In this document: one piece after another, positions 48,027-57,213 of the stretch | Numbering within the stretch: the stretch's first letter is position 1 | Layout of the letters: each line of letters begins with the position of its first letter | Assembly (NCBI GenBank): GCA_033856235.1 | Contig: JAWVFI010000032.1 | Span: 1-64,000 of the forward strand | DNA length: 64,000 nucleotides | Source of the DNA: DASXRU01 sp033856235 | Lineage (GTDB): Bacteria > Acidobacteriota > Blastocatellia > Pyrinomonadales > Pyrinomonadaceae | Direction: 5' to 3' | The notes under the pieces: model-generated | Database searches by the model: none | What the model saw: only the letters and a program-made list of their open reading frames with translations | What the model was told of the DNA's origin: nothing | Translations under genes and position numbers: made by a program

Positions 48027-50312
48027 TCATTTCACTTCAAAGAATTCGATGCCGCCGAGCTTCCAGCTTCCGCCTACCCGCACCAGAATCAGGACCGCGG
48101 TTCCGGATCGATCGTTTCCCAATTCGCGTTCCGTGATGCTGACGTCAGCGGCTAACCGGTTCGCGTCGAGTTGTTCAGTGCGTTGCACAGAGGTCTGCCA
48201 GATTTCCGGCTTCGTTCCCACGATGCCGCGGGTGAACCTGACGAGCTCGCCCGGAACCAGCAAAGGATCAAGTTCCGCCTGACGGCCGTTCCTGATCGCT
48301 TGGTCCAGTTGCGCCAGAAAAGCGCGCGCCGATTCATCTATCGGCGGAGCAGTTTTCGCTGCAGCCTCAGCGCGAATCCGCCCCGCCCGAGCAGCCAGCG
48401 TCGATCCGTAAACCGCATCGGCGCGAACCGCTTCGCCAAAAAATTGCGCCGCTTCACCCGGCTGCCCGCGGCGCATGCTGATCTCCGCCAGACCGATGTT
48501 GGCCCATGCCAGCGTTGCGGGTAAGGGCAAAGGATCTTCCAGTGCTGAACGAAACTCTTTCTCGGCGTCAGCAACCTTTTCCTGCGCCAACAAGGCCCGA
48601 GCCAGCAGTACGCGCGCGTCCTGCAGCCGCGGCTCCAGAACCAGGACATCTCTGGCCAGCGCTTCCGCCCGGGCATAGTTCTGCGTATCGAACAGGCGGA
48701 TGGCTTCTCCCAGCGGATTCTCCATGGTCAGAGTGCGCGGCGCGATATCGTTGGTGAAATCCAATTGCGGATAAAGCTTGTCCGGATCAACTTCGACGCG
48801 GACGATGCGAGCTGTAGATTTGAAGACGGCTTCGGCGAAGTTGCGAGCCGGGATCGTCACCTCAGTCGTGAGGCGTTCGCCCCGATCAGTCGTGGCCGCG
48901 ACGGTAACCAAAGCGTCAATCGATCCGACGTTGCGCAAAGCCGCCACCCACTCCCCCCCGCGGGCCTGGGGAATTCCGACGAGGAGATCCAGATCCGTCG
49001 GCTGGTCCAACTGCTGCTCCAGAAGACTTTTGGCCGTGGCCCCGCCCCGTTCGGCGACCGCTAAGCGCATAGCCCCGAGGGTCAATCCGCCGGTATCGCT
49101 CTTAGCGTTTTGCAAAGCCGTCTTGACGATGTTCTGGAAGACTTCACGTCCGACCAGTTTCTCCGCGAGTCTCCAGGTCATCGCGCCTTTGTTAGAAACT
49201 GAGCTGAAGTAGGTGTCATCCAGTGGCGCGGTGCGCGATAGTGGCGCGTCGCGTTTGGCGATCAGAGCATAAGCAAAACGTTGCCGTGTCCGCTCGGCCT
49301 CGGCGGTTTGCGGGCCAAATTGCTTTTCCAGAAATTGGTTTGCCAAATAACGCGCCAGCCCTTCGCGCAGAACGCCGCCTCCTTCGCCGCGCACTGCGGT
49401 CGCACCGCCGATCCACAACCTGGCGACGGATTCGGCGATCAGCAAGGCGGTCGCAGAATCGATCTTGCTGCGGCGGAACGAGGCCGCATCCAACAGGATT
49501 GTGCCGGCGTCGTTGAATCCCGCGCCGCGCGCAACCCAAACCAGACGCACCGGCGCCTCTGGAGCAGGCCCCAGAATTCCCGCATAAAACGCGCGCGCGT
49601 TAGCTGCCAGCGTGATTAGCGCCTGCGCCTGCTTGCGCTCATCGGCATTTGCGCCCCTGGCCACCAGGGCGCTAACCCCGCGGGCTTCAGCCGCGCCGGC
49701 AATCGTTTCCCAGTTGCCGGTTAAGAAAAACGGCAAGCCGTTCAGTGATTGCTCGTAAACACCGGGAGATTTTTCCACGCCGGAGGAAACAACATTCTCG
49801 CCGCCGACTGTCAAACGAAACGGCGCATAATCCGCACCGCGGACCCCCAACAAGGGACTGGGAGCGGGATACCAGAAGGACACCGGCAGGAACTGTGACC
49901 CCGCCGGAGAAATAGCAGCCAAGCCCGAGTTTTCCTCTACCGGCAAACGATATTCGATGACGACCGTGAGCGTGCCGTTCGGCGCCACTGGCGCCGCGAG
50001 AGTAACGGTAGGGCGCAGCAAGTTCTTTTCGGGAGCGGTGCGAAACGGTGCGCTCGCTCCATTGACCGTAACGGCTTTGATCTCGGCCTTGGGGTTGATG
50101 CGGAAGCTGACAGTTGATCCCGATCCGCGCCCCACGTTCCGCAATGCGACGCTGGCGCGCCCGTTTAGAAAGCGATCATTTCCCAAAGGGCTGACATTGA
50201 TGTCGAAGCCAGTGACCTGCCAAGCGGCGCGCAAATCCTCTTGTGCGCTCACCGCCGGGTAAAGAAGGATCAGCCAGGAGATAACGAGAAGCGTGCGTTT
50301 GGTAGTTTTCAT
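48027..50312 (-). CDS. Exported M1-peptidase-like protein lacking zinc ligands, with TPR-like tail
   Basis: The overall layout is that of M1 aminopeptidases: a beta N-domain (FRINPKAEIKAVTVNGA), a bridging region, and a thermolysin-like helix pair. The HExxH is changed to A293-E-S-V-A297 (LLIAESVARLWIGG), while E317 of the third ligand remains (REGLARYLANQF). It is thus probably a non-catalytic scaffold. Residues 550-690 add TPR-like helices (LFDTQNYARAEALARDVLVL). A signal peptide (TLLVISWLILLYPAVSA) sends it outward. It sits between kdsA and kdsC. Confidence 0.82.
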   Translation of the reverse strand: MKTTKRTLLVISWLILLYPAVSAQEDLRAAWQVTGFDINVSPLGNDRFLNGRASVALRNVGRGSGSTVSFRINPKAEIKAVTVNGASAPFRTAPEKNLLRPTVTLAAPVAPNGTLTVVIEYRLPVEENSGLAAISPAGSQFLPVSFWYPAPSPLLGVRGADYAPFRLTVGGENVVSSGVEKSPGVYEQSLNGLPFFLTGNWETIAGAAEARGVSALVARGANADERKQAQALITLAANARAFYAGILGPAPEAPVRLVWVARGAGFNDAGTILLDAASFRRSKIDSATALLIAESVARLWIGGATAVRGEGGGVLREGLARYLANQFLEKQFGPQTAEAERTRQRFAYALIAKRDAPLSRTAPLDDTYFSSVSNKGAMTWRLAEKLVGREVFQNIVKTALQNAKSDTGGLTLGAMRLAVAERGGATAKSLLEQQLDQPTDLDLLVGIPQARGGEWVAALRNVGSIDALVTVAATTDRGERLTTEVTIPARNFAEAVFKSTARIVRVEVDPDKLYPQLDFTNDIAPRTLTMENPLGEAIRLFDTQNYARAEALARDVLVLEPRLQDARVLLARALLAQEKVADAEKEFRSALEDPLPLPATLAWANIGLAEISMRRGQPGEAAQFFGEAVRADAVYGSTLAARAGRIRAEAAAKTAPPIDESARAFLAQLDQAIRNGRQAELDPLLVPGELVRFTRGIVGTKPEIWQTSVQRTEQLDANRLAADVSITERELGNDRSGTAVLILVRVGGSWKLGGIEFFEVK

Positions 50313-50330
50313 GAGATGGTTCGGACTAGT

Positions 50331-50401
50331 AAACCGTGAACAGTGACAGACAATAGTTTACGGTTCACTGTTTACGGTTCACGGTTCACGGTTCACGGTT
50401 T
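50331..50401. repeat. ACGGTTC heptamer tandem repeats
   Basis: Four tandem ACGGTTC units (50374-50401) and a fifth at 50360 face AACCGTGAACAGTG at 50333. The last bases supply the TAA stop of kdsA. Confidence 0.85.
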
Positions 50402-51221
50402 ACTGTTCTCTGTTCACTGTCTTATGGATGTCGCGGAGCATGTTCAGTAATGGCGCCATGCGATCCAAAGGCAGCATATTGGGCCCATCCGAAGGCGCGT
50501 TCTCCGGATGATCGTGCACCTCCATGAAGACCGCATCAACGCCGCAAGCGACTCCGGCCCGCGCCAGCGGTTCAATGTATTGCGATAAGCCCCCGGTCGC
50601 ATGGCCGAGACCGCCGGGCAGTTGTAAAGAATGCGTCACGTCAAAAACAATCGGAACCGCAAACTCGCGCATGATCGGAAACGAACGCATGTCTACAATC
50701 AAATTATTATAGCCAAAACAGACGCCGCGCTCCGTCAGCAAGAACTTCTCACAGCCTTCGCTCTGTGCTTTCTCGATAATATTGCGCGCATCCTGCGGCG
50801 CCAGAAACTGGCCCTTCTTGACGTTGACCGCGCAACCAGACCGCGCCGCCGCCGTGATCAGATCGGTCTGGCGACAAAGAAAAGCCGGTATTTGCAAAAT
50901 GTCGGCGACGGCCGCTGTCGCTTCAATCTGTGAAACGTCGTGCACGTCGGTCAGCACCGGGACCTTCAATTCCTCTTTGATGTGACGCAACACTTCGAGT
51001 CCGGCTTCCATGCCCTGCCCGCGAAAGCTCTTTACCGATGAGCGATTTGCCTTGTCGAAGGACGACTTGAACACAAAGTCCAGCCCCGCGTCGCGCGCTC
51101 GCCCCGCACATTCCCGCGCCATCATCAACGCATGCTCCTGGGACTCAATGACGCAGGGGCCGGCAATCACCGTCAATCGTCCGTCACCAAAGGTCGCATT
51201 ACCAACTTGGAAACTTTTCAT
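50400..51221 (-). CDS. kdsA: 3-deoxy-8-phosphooctulonate synthase (Kdo-8-P synthase)
   Basis: The 273-residue TIM barrel condenses phosphoenolpyruvate with arabinose-5-phosphate. Visible family segments are VIAGPCVIESQEHAL, FKSSFDKANRSS, SFRGQGMEAGL, VLTDVHDVSQIE, IPAFLCRQTDL, NVKKGQFLAP and HDHPENAPSDGPNMLPL. Cys in AGPC and the metal-binding His/Asp/Glu are kept. It lies 12 bases downstream of the Ser/Thr kinase gene and probably shares its transcript. Confidence 0.95.
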   Translation of the reverse strand: MKSFQVGNATFGDGRLTVIAGPCVIESQEHALMMARECAGRARDAGLDFVFKSSFDKANRSSVKSFRGQGMEAGLEVLRHIKEELKVPVLTDVHDVSQIEATAAVADILQIPAFLCRQTDLITAAARSGCAVNVKKGQFLAPQDARNIIEKAQSEGCEKFLLTERGVCFGYNNLIVDMRSFPIMREFAVPIVFDVTHSLQLPGGLGHATGGLSQYIEPLARAGVACGVDAVFMEVHDHPENAPSDGPNMLPLDRMAPLLNMLRDIHKTVNREQ

Positions 51222-51232
51222 CGTAGATTCAA

Positions 51233-52822
51233 TTAGAACGGGTTCTTAAAGATTCGTTTGAACTTGCCAAAAGCGGCGCCCACTTTCGATTGCTTCTTCG
51301 GTGGAGCCGGCGGACGCTTGTTCTGATCCTGCGCCGTTCTCTTTTCCGGAGTGGGAGTAGGAGTCAAGGTCGGCGATGGCGACGCCTCCGGAGATGGTGT
51401 GGCGGCGGCCGTATCTAACACTGGTAATGGATTGTTGCCTGAGCGACTGACAACCATCACCAGGCCCACCAGCAGAATCACCAGTACCGCGACCCCTATC
51501 ACAATCGACTGCTGCTTCTTGTCGAGGCGGCGCAGGGCCTGACGATTGACCGGAACATTGACTCTGGGAAACTCATAACTCTTGACAACGATCGGCGGCG
51601 GAACATCAATGGGTTTCGAATCACTGACTGCCAAAGGCGCAGCCGTGGCGACAGCGGGACTCACTACCGTTATCTCGTTTGCGCCACTCGTGGTAGCCCG
51701 GTTTTGTCGCAGGCGTTCGAGGTCCACCACCAGGCGGCCCGAAGGACTTTCGGTTCCCGCGTTACGAAGCGTTTCCAAACTGAGCGAGGTTGAAATTCCT
51801 GAATGCTCCAATCCGAGCCGCTCGCCGGTCGCGTAAAGTTCGGCGCGAAATTCATCCGCGTTAGCCGGGCGATCTGTGGGGCTTTTTTCCAGTGCGTGCA
51901 GCACGACTTGTTCAATCGGAGGCGGAATCGCCGCGACAATTTCGGTGGGAGGTATCGGCGGCGAGGTCGAATGCTTCATGGCCACAGACAACGGCGTCGA
52001 TCCCGTGAAAGGCGTCATCCCCGTCAACATTTCGTAAAGAATAATCCCCAGACTGTAAACATCGGACGCAGGCGTTAGTTGGGCCCCGTCGCACTGTTCC
52101 GGCGACATGTAACGCGGCGTTCCGATCATCACGCCTACCTGGGTCAACGTCAGGTGATCGTCTTCTTCCAAAGCCTCTGCTGCCAGCTTCGCAATGCCAA
52201 AGTCCAAAACTTTTACGGTCGGCGGCGTGTTCGGGCGCTGGACGATGAAAATGTTTGCGGGTTTTAGATCTCTGTGAATGATGCCCGCGTGGTGAGCGGC
52301 GCCAACGGCGGCTGAGATTTGCAGCATCGTCGAGACGGCCCGGGCTGTATCCAGCGGCGCTTCGCGAGCCAGCACTTCGCGCAACGTACGGCCTTCCAGC
52401 AGTTCCATGACGATATAAACGAAGCCGTCGCTGGTGGTTCCAAAGTCAGTGACGGTAACGGCGTTGGCGTGTTGCAGGCGCCCGGCTGCACGCGCTTCGC
52501 GGCGGAAACGAATCTGGGCCGCTTCGTCTTCGACGAAACGCGAGTTGAGGACCTTGATGGCCACTGGCCGATCAATCAGCAAATGCGTTGCGCGATAGAC
52601 CGTGCCCATGCCTCCGACGCCCAACTTCTCATCCAAACGGTATTTTTCATCGAAGGTGCGCCCGATCATCGGATCTACGGGCGCCGGGCCGGCAATAGTG
52701 GAATCGGCTTGCAAAGGCGTCTGGTCATGCGAGCAAACCTGCTCGCCTTGCGCGTACTGGCGTCCGCATTGAGGACAATGAAGCATAAGAGTCTGACTAC
52801 TAGAAAAAGGGAGCGCAGGCAT
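51233..52822 (-). CDS. Transmembrane Ser/Thr protein kinase with N-terminal zinc ribbon
   Basis: A PknB-like kinase. A zinc-ribbon-like CPQCGRQYAQGEQVC precedes the kinase domain (residues 55-325), with glycine loop LGVGGMGTVYRAT, VAIKVL, HRDLKPANIF, LDFGIAKL and GTPRYMSPEQCDG. One TM (SIVIGVAVLVILLVGLVMVV) ends the cytoplasmic part, and a Pro/Thr-rich basic tail is outside. ATG 52822 or ATG 52786 (MLHCPQCG) could be the start. It may regulate the LPS/Kdo operon it is in, for example by phosphorylating the neighbouring enzymes. That link is inference. Confidence 0.9.
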   Translation of the reverse strand: MPALPFSSSQTLMLHCPQCGRQYAQGEQVCSHDQTPLQADSTIAGPAPVDPMIGRTFDEKYRLDEKLGVGGMGTVYRATHLLIDRPVAIKVLNSRFVEDEAAQIRFRREARAAGRLQHANAVTVTDFGTTSDGFVYIVMELLEGRTLREVLAREAPLDTARAVSTMLQISAAVGAAHHAGIIHRDLKPANIFIVQRPNTPPTVKVLDFGIAKLAAEALEEDDHLTLTQVGVMIGTPRYMSPEQCDGAQLTPASDVYSLGIILYEMLTGMTPFTGSTPLSVAMKHSTSPPIPPTEIVAAIPPPIEQVVLHALEKSPTDRPANADEFRAELYATGERLGLEHSGISTSLSLETLRNAGTESPSGRLVVDLERLRQNRATTSGANEITVVSPAVATAAPLAVSDSKPIDVPPPIVVKSYEFPRVNVPVNRQALRRLDKKQQSIVIGVAVLVILLVGLVMVVSRSGNNPLPVLDTAAATPSPEASPSPTLTPTPTPEKRTAQDQNKRPPAPPKKQSKVGAAFGKFKRIFKNPF

Positions 52823-52884
52823 TATCGCCTAAACGAGACCGTGAGCGTTAGCGAGCGGTAGCAGAAGAGCCAGTGAGTGGTGAT

Positions 52885-52988
52885 GTTATTAGTGTTGCTT
52901 CGTGATGTTTCGTGTTATTTCGTGAATCGTGCGCTTGGTTTGGAAGGAACGAACCACGAAACCGCACGAAATACACGAAACTTCAATA
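52885..52988. repeat. TTCGTG-type inverted repeat, copy 2
   Basis: GTTATTAGTGTTGCTTCGTG (52885-52904) and further TTCGTG units face CCACGAAACCGCACGAAATA (52953-52972) and CACGAAACTTCAATAA. It resembles the array at 45222-45331. The gap between the kinase and pyrG shows no gene. Confidence 0.8.
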
Positions 52989-53037
52989 AAGGAGGAGTCT
53001 AATCTTCTCTAGATAATCTTCCGTGCTGCCTCAGCGG

Positions 53038-54735
53038 CTAGTTCTCACCGGCAACAGCCACGCGCTCATGTGCAAGGAATTCAGCTTCCCCAGGGTTTTC
53101 ACCCATCGTTTCGTTGCGCAAGCGATTTTCGACGGCCGCGCGCACGAACGACGCAAATATCGGATGCGCATCCAGCGGCCGTGATTTGTATTCAGGGTGA
53201 AACTGGCAAGCCAGGAACCAGGGATGAACTTCGCGCGGGAGCTCGATCATTTCCACGAATTTGCCGTCGGGCGAGACGCCACTGAAAACCAGTCCTTCAT
53301 TTTCCAGTGTGGGCCGAAATTCGGGGTTGAATTCATAACGATGGCGGTGACGTTCGCTGATTTCCTCCGCGCCTTGGTAAACATCTCGGGCCAGCGAACC
53401 CTCCGCGAGCAGACAGGGGCAGGCACCCAAACGCATCGTGCCTCCAAACTCCTCGACGTCCACCAGGTCGCGCAATTTGAAGATGATCGGCTGCGGGGTA
53501 TCGAGAGCAAATTCGGTTGAGTCGGCGTCTTTTAACCCACAGACATTCCGGGCATACTCCACACAGGCGGTTTGCATTCCCAGGCAAATACCAAAATACG
53601 GCGTGTGGGTGCGGCGCGCATAAGAAATCGCGCGAATCATTCCCTCGACACCGCGTTTGCCAAAGCCGCCGGGGACCAGGATGGCATCAAAGTCGCGGAG
53701 GCGTGATTCGTAATCGTCCTCCATCAATTCTTCCGATTCGATCCACTTCACATTCACACGCAAATCATTTTTCACACCGCCGTGCGTCAAGGCTTCGCGC
53801 AATGATTTGTACGAATCCTCCAGCTCGACGTACTTGCCAACGATTCCGATCGAAGTTTCCCCCGCCGAGGGTTCGCGAATCGTCCCCACTAGCTTGCGCC
53901 ACTGCGAAAGGTCCCTGGCCGGAGCCTGTTCGCTAAGCAGCAGCGAAGAGACGATCAACTCATCCAGGCCCTGCTCGTGAAAGGCCAGAGGGACCTCATA
54001 GATAGTATCGACGTCCTGTGCGGTAATCACCGCGGATTCTTTGACGTTGCAGAAAAGAGCGATCTTCGAGCGCAAGTCCTGAGGCAATGGGCGATCGCAC
54101 CGGCAAAGCAGAATGTCAGGCGCAATGCCGATTTCGCGCAACTCGCGCACTGAGTGCTGGGTTGGTTTAGTCTTCAGTTCCCCCGCCGCTGCCACATAGG
54201 GCACGAGGGTGACATGAACAAAAAGAATGTTGCCGGCGCCTTCTTCATTTCCCATCTGGCGAATGGCTTCCAGGAAAGGCAGCGATTCAATGTCGCCGAC
54301 GGTACCGCCGATCTCCACGATGACAACGTCCACATCGTTGTTGTCGGCGACACCGCGCACTGCGTCCTTGATTTCATTGGTTATGTGCGGAATCACCTGG
54401 ATCGTCTTACCCAGGTAAACGCCGCGACGTTCTTTGTCGATGACGGAGAGGTAGATCCTGCCGGTGGTCCAGTTATTAGCCTGTGAAAGATGCGCGTGGG
54501 TGAAGCGCTCGTAGTGCCCCAGATCCAGATCCGTTTCCGCGCCGTCGTCGGTAACGAAGACTTCGCCATGCTGAAACGGCGACATGGTGCCCGGATCGAC
54601 GTTGATGTACGGGTCGAGCTTGATCAGCGTGACGCGCAGCCCTCGCGCTTCCAGCAGGCAGCCAATTGAAGAGGCCGCCAGACCTTTTCCCAAACTGGAA
54701 ACTACACCACCAGTGACAAAAATGTATTTTGGCAT
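53038..54735 (-). CDS. pyrG: CTP synthase
   Basis: The enzyme aminates UTP to CTP with glutamine. The synthase domain begins MPKYIFVTGGVVSSLGKGLA and has GTMSPFQHGEVFVTDDGAET and the nucleotide-binding segment RCDRPLP. The class I glutaminase has Cys in YFGICLGMQTACVEY and the His/Glu pair in CQFHPEYKSRP. ATG 54735 is preceded by GGAGGAGA. CTP is the co-substrate of KdsB, encoded upstream in the same operon, which explains this position. The C-terminal end extends about 25 residues past the glutaminase. Confidence 0.96.
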   Translation of the reverse strand: MPKYIFVTGGVVSSLGKGLAASSIGCLLEARGLRVTLIKLDPYINVDPGTMSPFQHGEVFVTDDGAETDLDLGHYERFTHAHLSQANNWTTGRIYLSVIDKERRGVYLGKTIQVIPHITNEIKDAVRGVADNNDVDVVIVEIGGTVGDIESLPFLEAIRQMGNEEGAGNILFVHVTLVPYVAAAGELKTKPTQHSVRELREIGIAPDILLCRCDRPLPQDLRSKIALFCNVKESAVITAQDVDTIYEVPLAFHEQGLDELIVSSLLLSEQAPARDLSQWRKLVGTIREPSAGETSIGIVGKYVELEDSYKSLREALTHGGVKNDLRVNVKWIESEELMEDDYESRLRDFDAILVPGGFGKRGVEGMIRAISYARRTHTPYFGICLGMQTACVEYARNVCGLKDADSTEFALDTPQPIIFKLRDLVDVEEFGGTMRLGACPCLLAEGSLARDVYQGAEEISERHRHRYEFNPEFRPTLENEGLVFSGVSPDGKFVEMIELPREVHPWFLACQFHPEYKSRPLDAHPIFASFVRAAVENRLRNETMGENPGEAEFLAHERVAVAGEN

Positions 54736-54800
54736 CGCTCTCCTCCGAAACGGAAAAAGGTAAAAAGACCGAAGGTCAGAAGCGGAAGCGGGCAAGAGTC

Positions 54801-55127
54801 CTAGCGCTCGCCATCTTCCCTTTCGCTCTTGCCCTCAGTTCCCGGCTCAGGCGGCTCACCGGAGCCCTGTTCGCCATCGTAACGTCCCTCTTTCAAATCC
54901 TGCTGCGTCTCAACCGCCTTCGCTACCGACGGCTGCAGGATCTTTTGCAAACCAATAAATCCGGCGCTCAGCATGCTGGGTTCTTCACGGGCGCGCCGCT
55001 CAAATTCTTCGGGGGTAACTTCGTAAGGTCTGCTCAGGAATGCCACCGCCAAGAGGGCCAGCAGCGCCAGCAGCAGCAGTACGCCCAGTCCAATCCAATC
55101 GCTCGTGTTACCAAATAGAAATATCAT
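54801..55127 (-). CDS. Small single-pass membrane protein
   Basis: One hydrophobic helix (IGLGVLLLLALLALLAVAFL) at the N-terminus is followed by a charged cytoplasmic tail (PEEFERRAREEPSMLSAGFI, GRYDGEQGSGEPPEPGTEG). It overlaps the stop of kdsB by four bases (ATGA), so it is translationally coupled to kdsB. The family is not recognised; it may be an LPS-related membrane anchor or a YajC-like partner, but neither is supported strongly. Confidence 0.7.
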   Translation of the reverse strand: MIFLFGNTSDWIGLGVLLLLALLALLAVAFLSRPYEVTPEEFERRAREEPSMLSAGFIGLQKILQPSVAKAVETQQDLKEGRYDGEQGSGEPPEPGTEGKSEREDGER

Positions 55128-55945
55128 GTTGCGAGCATCGTCGCTTCCCTATCCATTAAAGCTCGCACGCGTTCCAAATCTGCAAACGTATCGACACCGA
55201 TCGATGCCGAAGCGGCGGCTACAACCTTGATCCTTACCCCGCGCTCAAGGGCGCGCAGTTGTTCCAGCTTTTCCGTCTGCTCCAAACTTGAAGGGGGCCA
55301 CGATTTAAAGTCGAGCAGAAACTGCCGGCGATAGACGTAGAGCCCGGTATGTTTCTTGAACAAACCCAACAACTCCGGTTCGTTCGCCAATGCTTGGGGA
55401 ATACTTCCATGACGGCGCACTGCTTCATCGGGATACGGAACCGGCGAGCGCGAAAAGTAGAGGGCGCAACCGGTGTCGTCCGTGACGACCTTCACCACAC
55501 TCGGGCTGATGACATCCAGCGGATCGCTTATCGGTTCGGAAGTTGTGGCTATTTGAACTCCCGCCGTGTCCGTCAGTGCGGCGATCGCGCGATCGATCGT
55601 CTGCGGAGAGATCAATGGCTCATCTCCCTGCACGTTCACAATGATCTGATCTGGCGCCAGTCCCTGGGCCACTTCTGCTACCCGGTCAGTACCGCTCATA
55701 TGATCGCCCCTCGTCATCAACGCTTCGTATCCGGCATCCGTAACGACTTTGAAGATGCGTTGGTCATCCGTCGCGACGATAGCGCGGCTGACATGCGTGG
55801 CGGCCAGGGCGCGCTCCACGACCCACAAAACCAAAGACTTTCCCGCAATCGGCAATAAAGGCTTACCAGGGAGACGGGTTGATTCGTACCGAGCGGGGAT
55901 GACTGCGATGGCGTTTGTGGAGGGATTTGCGGCCGTGTGGTTCAC
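55124..55945 (-). CDS. kdsB: 3-deoxy-manno-octulosonate cytidylyltransferase
   Basis: CMP-Kdo synthetase: it couples CTP to Kdo for lipid A glycosylation. The family motifs are VIPARYESTRLPGKPL, MTRGDHMSGTDRVAEVA, IIVNVQGDEPLIS and KHTGLYVYRRQFL, with a C-terminal EQTEKLEQLRALERG. GTG 55945 is the start. KdsA and KdsC lie in the same block, and only the arabinose-5-phosphate isomerase (KdsD) is missing from the window. Confidence 0.95.
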   Translation of the reverse strand: MNHTAANPSTNAIAVIPARYESTRLPGKPLLPIAGKSLVLWVVERALAATHVSRAIVATDDQRIFKVVTDAGYEALMTRGDHMSGTDRVAEVAQGLAPDQIIVNVQGDEPLISPQTIDRAIAALTDTAGVQIATTSEPISDPLDVISPSVVKVVTDDTGCALYFSRSPVPYPDEAVRRHGSIPQALANEPELLGLFKKHTGLYVYRRQFLLDFKSWPPSSLEQTEKLEQLRALERGVRIKVVAAASASIGVDTFADLERVRALMDREATMLAT

Positions 55946-56010
55946 GGGAGAACACCATAACGCTCACGCCGTATAGTGTCAATGAGAACACGTGCTGCGT
56001 GGTGGGTGAG

Positions 56011-56174
56011 TTTGAAATCTCCTTAGCACCTGACTTCAGTCAGGTGTTTATGGACGAACCTTGATGCTTAACCGTTTCAACGGTTTCTCCCATGTAAACC
56101 GTTAAAACGGTTCGCGGGATCACCTCTCACCCAGATCACCGCACTGAAGTGCGGTGCTAATGAGATTTTCAAAA
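56011..56174. repeat. Nested palindrome cluster with outer arms
   Basis: Outer arms TTTGAAATCTCCTTAGCACC (56011) and GGTGCTAATGAGATTTTC (56153) enclose four perfect stems: CACCTGACTTCAGTCAGGTG, AACCGTTTCAACGGTT, AACCGTTAAAACGGTT and CACCGCACTGAAGTGCGGTG. No gene lies in the 320-base gap between kdsB and the transposase. Confidence 0.88.
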
Positions 56175-56265
56175 CTGACTCACTACGCCGTGCTCTTTTC
56201 TTCGCAAACTAAAGTGGCAATTATCCCTTGACTGAATAAGTAAAGTAGTGTAGCATGGTTTCACT

Positions 56266-57213
56266 ATGCCACCTGTAGACAGAAAACAACCCAAAAGAGC
56301 CAAGTCTTCTGAGTCCAAGTATTCGCTCATGGAGTTCATGAAGGAATTCCCTGACGATGACGCCTGCCTCAACTTTTTGTGGCGCAACCGCTACTCCGAA
56401 GATGGTACGCACGCGACCTGCCCAAAGTGCAAAACGGAGCGCGAATTCAAACGCTACGAGCACTCGCAGCAGCGTCAGGCTTGGACGTGTCAGGCTTGCG
56501 GAAAGCATCTGGCACCGACCGCTGGAACCATCTTTCATAAGTCGTCCACGTCCCTGCATCTCTGGTTCTACGCGATGTACCTCATGGCAAGCACTCGTTG
56601 CGGAATTTCCGCGAAGCAGTTGGAGCGCGAACTTGGCGTCACGTACAAAACGGCGTGGCGCATCGCGCATGAGATTCGTCACAACCTCATGGCCGAAGAT
56701 GTAGAAGCGTTTGATAATTCTGCGCCAATCGAAATTGACGAAGCCTACATTGGCGGCAAGCGACGTGGCCGCAAAGGAAGCGTAGCAGGGCGTCCCGGCG
56801 TTGACTCGCACTACCAGCCCGTTTTCGGAATGGTTCAGCGGGGCGGCAAGGTCGTCGTCAGGACGGTTGATAACGCGCAACGCGACACACTGTTGCCACA
56901 CGTTTTTGAACGCATCCTGCCTTCGTGCACGATCTACACCGACACGTGGAAAGCCTACGATCAACTTGGCAAGGCTGGATACAAGCACGAGCGGGTCAAT
57001 CACACGGAGAAGGTTTACGTGAGCGGGGATTGCCACACGAACACCATTGAGGGCTTCTGGTCGCTCACAAAGCGCGGGATAGGTGGCGTGTATCATTCGG
57101 TGTCCAAAAAGCATTTGCAGGACTATCTAAGCGAGTATGCGTGGCGCTACAACCGCCGCAATGACAAAGCCTCGCACTTTGAAACCCTACTTCTTAGGGC
57201 TTCGCGTCCCTGA
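56266..57213 (+). CDS. IS1595-family transposase (ISXO2-like)
   Basis: A zinc ribbon (CPKCKTERE, CQACGKHLAPTAGT) is followed by a helix-turn-helix region (LASTRCGISAKQLERELGVT; actual residues MASTRCGISAKQLERE) and the ISXO2-like DDE domain: IEIDEAYIGGKRRGRKG, then TIYTDTWKAYDQL and NTIEGFWSLTKRGI. These supply the Asp, Asp and Asn/Glu catalytic residues. The C-terminal end is YAWRYNRRNDKASHFETL. It appears intact at 315 residues and is flanked by inverted ends, so the element may still move. Confidence 0.93.
   Translation: MPPVDRKQPKRAKSSESKYSLMEFMKEFPDDDACLNFLWRNRYSEDGTHATCPKCKTEREFKRYEHSQQRQAWTCQACGKHLAPTAGTIFHKSSTSLHLWFYAMYLMASTRCGISAKQLERELGVTYKTAWRIAHEIRHNLMAEDVEAFDNSAPIEIDEAYIGGKRRGRKGSVAGRPGVDSHYQPVFGMVQRGGKVVVRTVDNAQRDTLLPHVFERILPSCTIYTDTWKAYDQLGKAGYKHERVNHTEKVYVSGDCHTNTIEGFWSLTKRGIGGVYHSVSKKHLQDYLSEYAWRYNRRNDKASHFETLLLRASRP

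Noticed and set aside
50333..50401. CRISPR array
   Set aside because: The tandem units are seven bases with no spacers, and no cas genes are in the window.
56221..57114. A 297-codon minus-strand frame over the transposase
   Set aside because: The transposase on the plus strand has the complete zinc ribbon and DDE motifs; the antisense frame has none.
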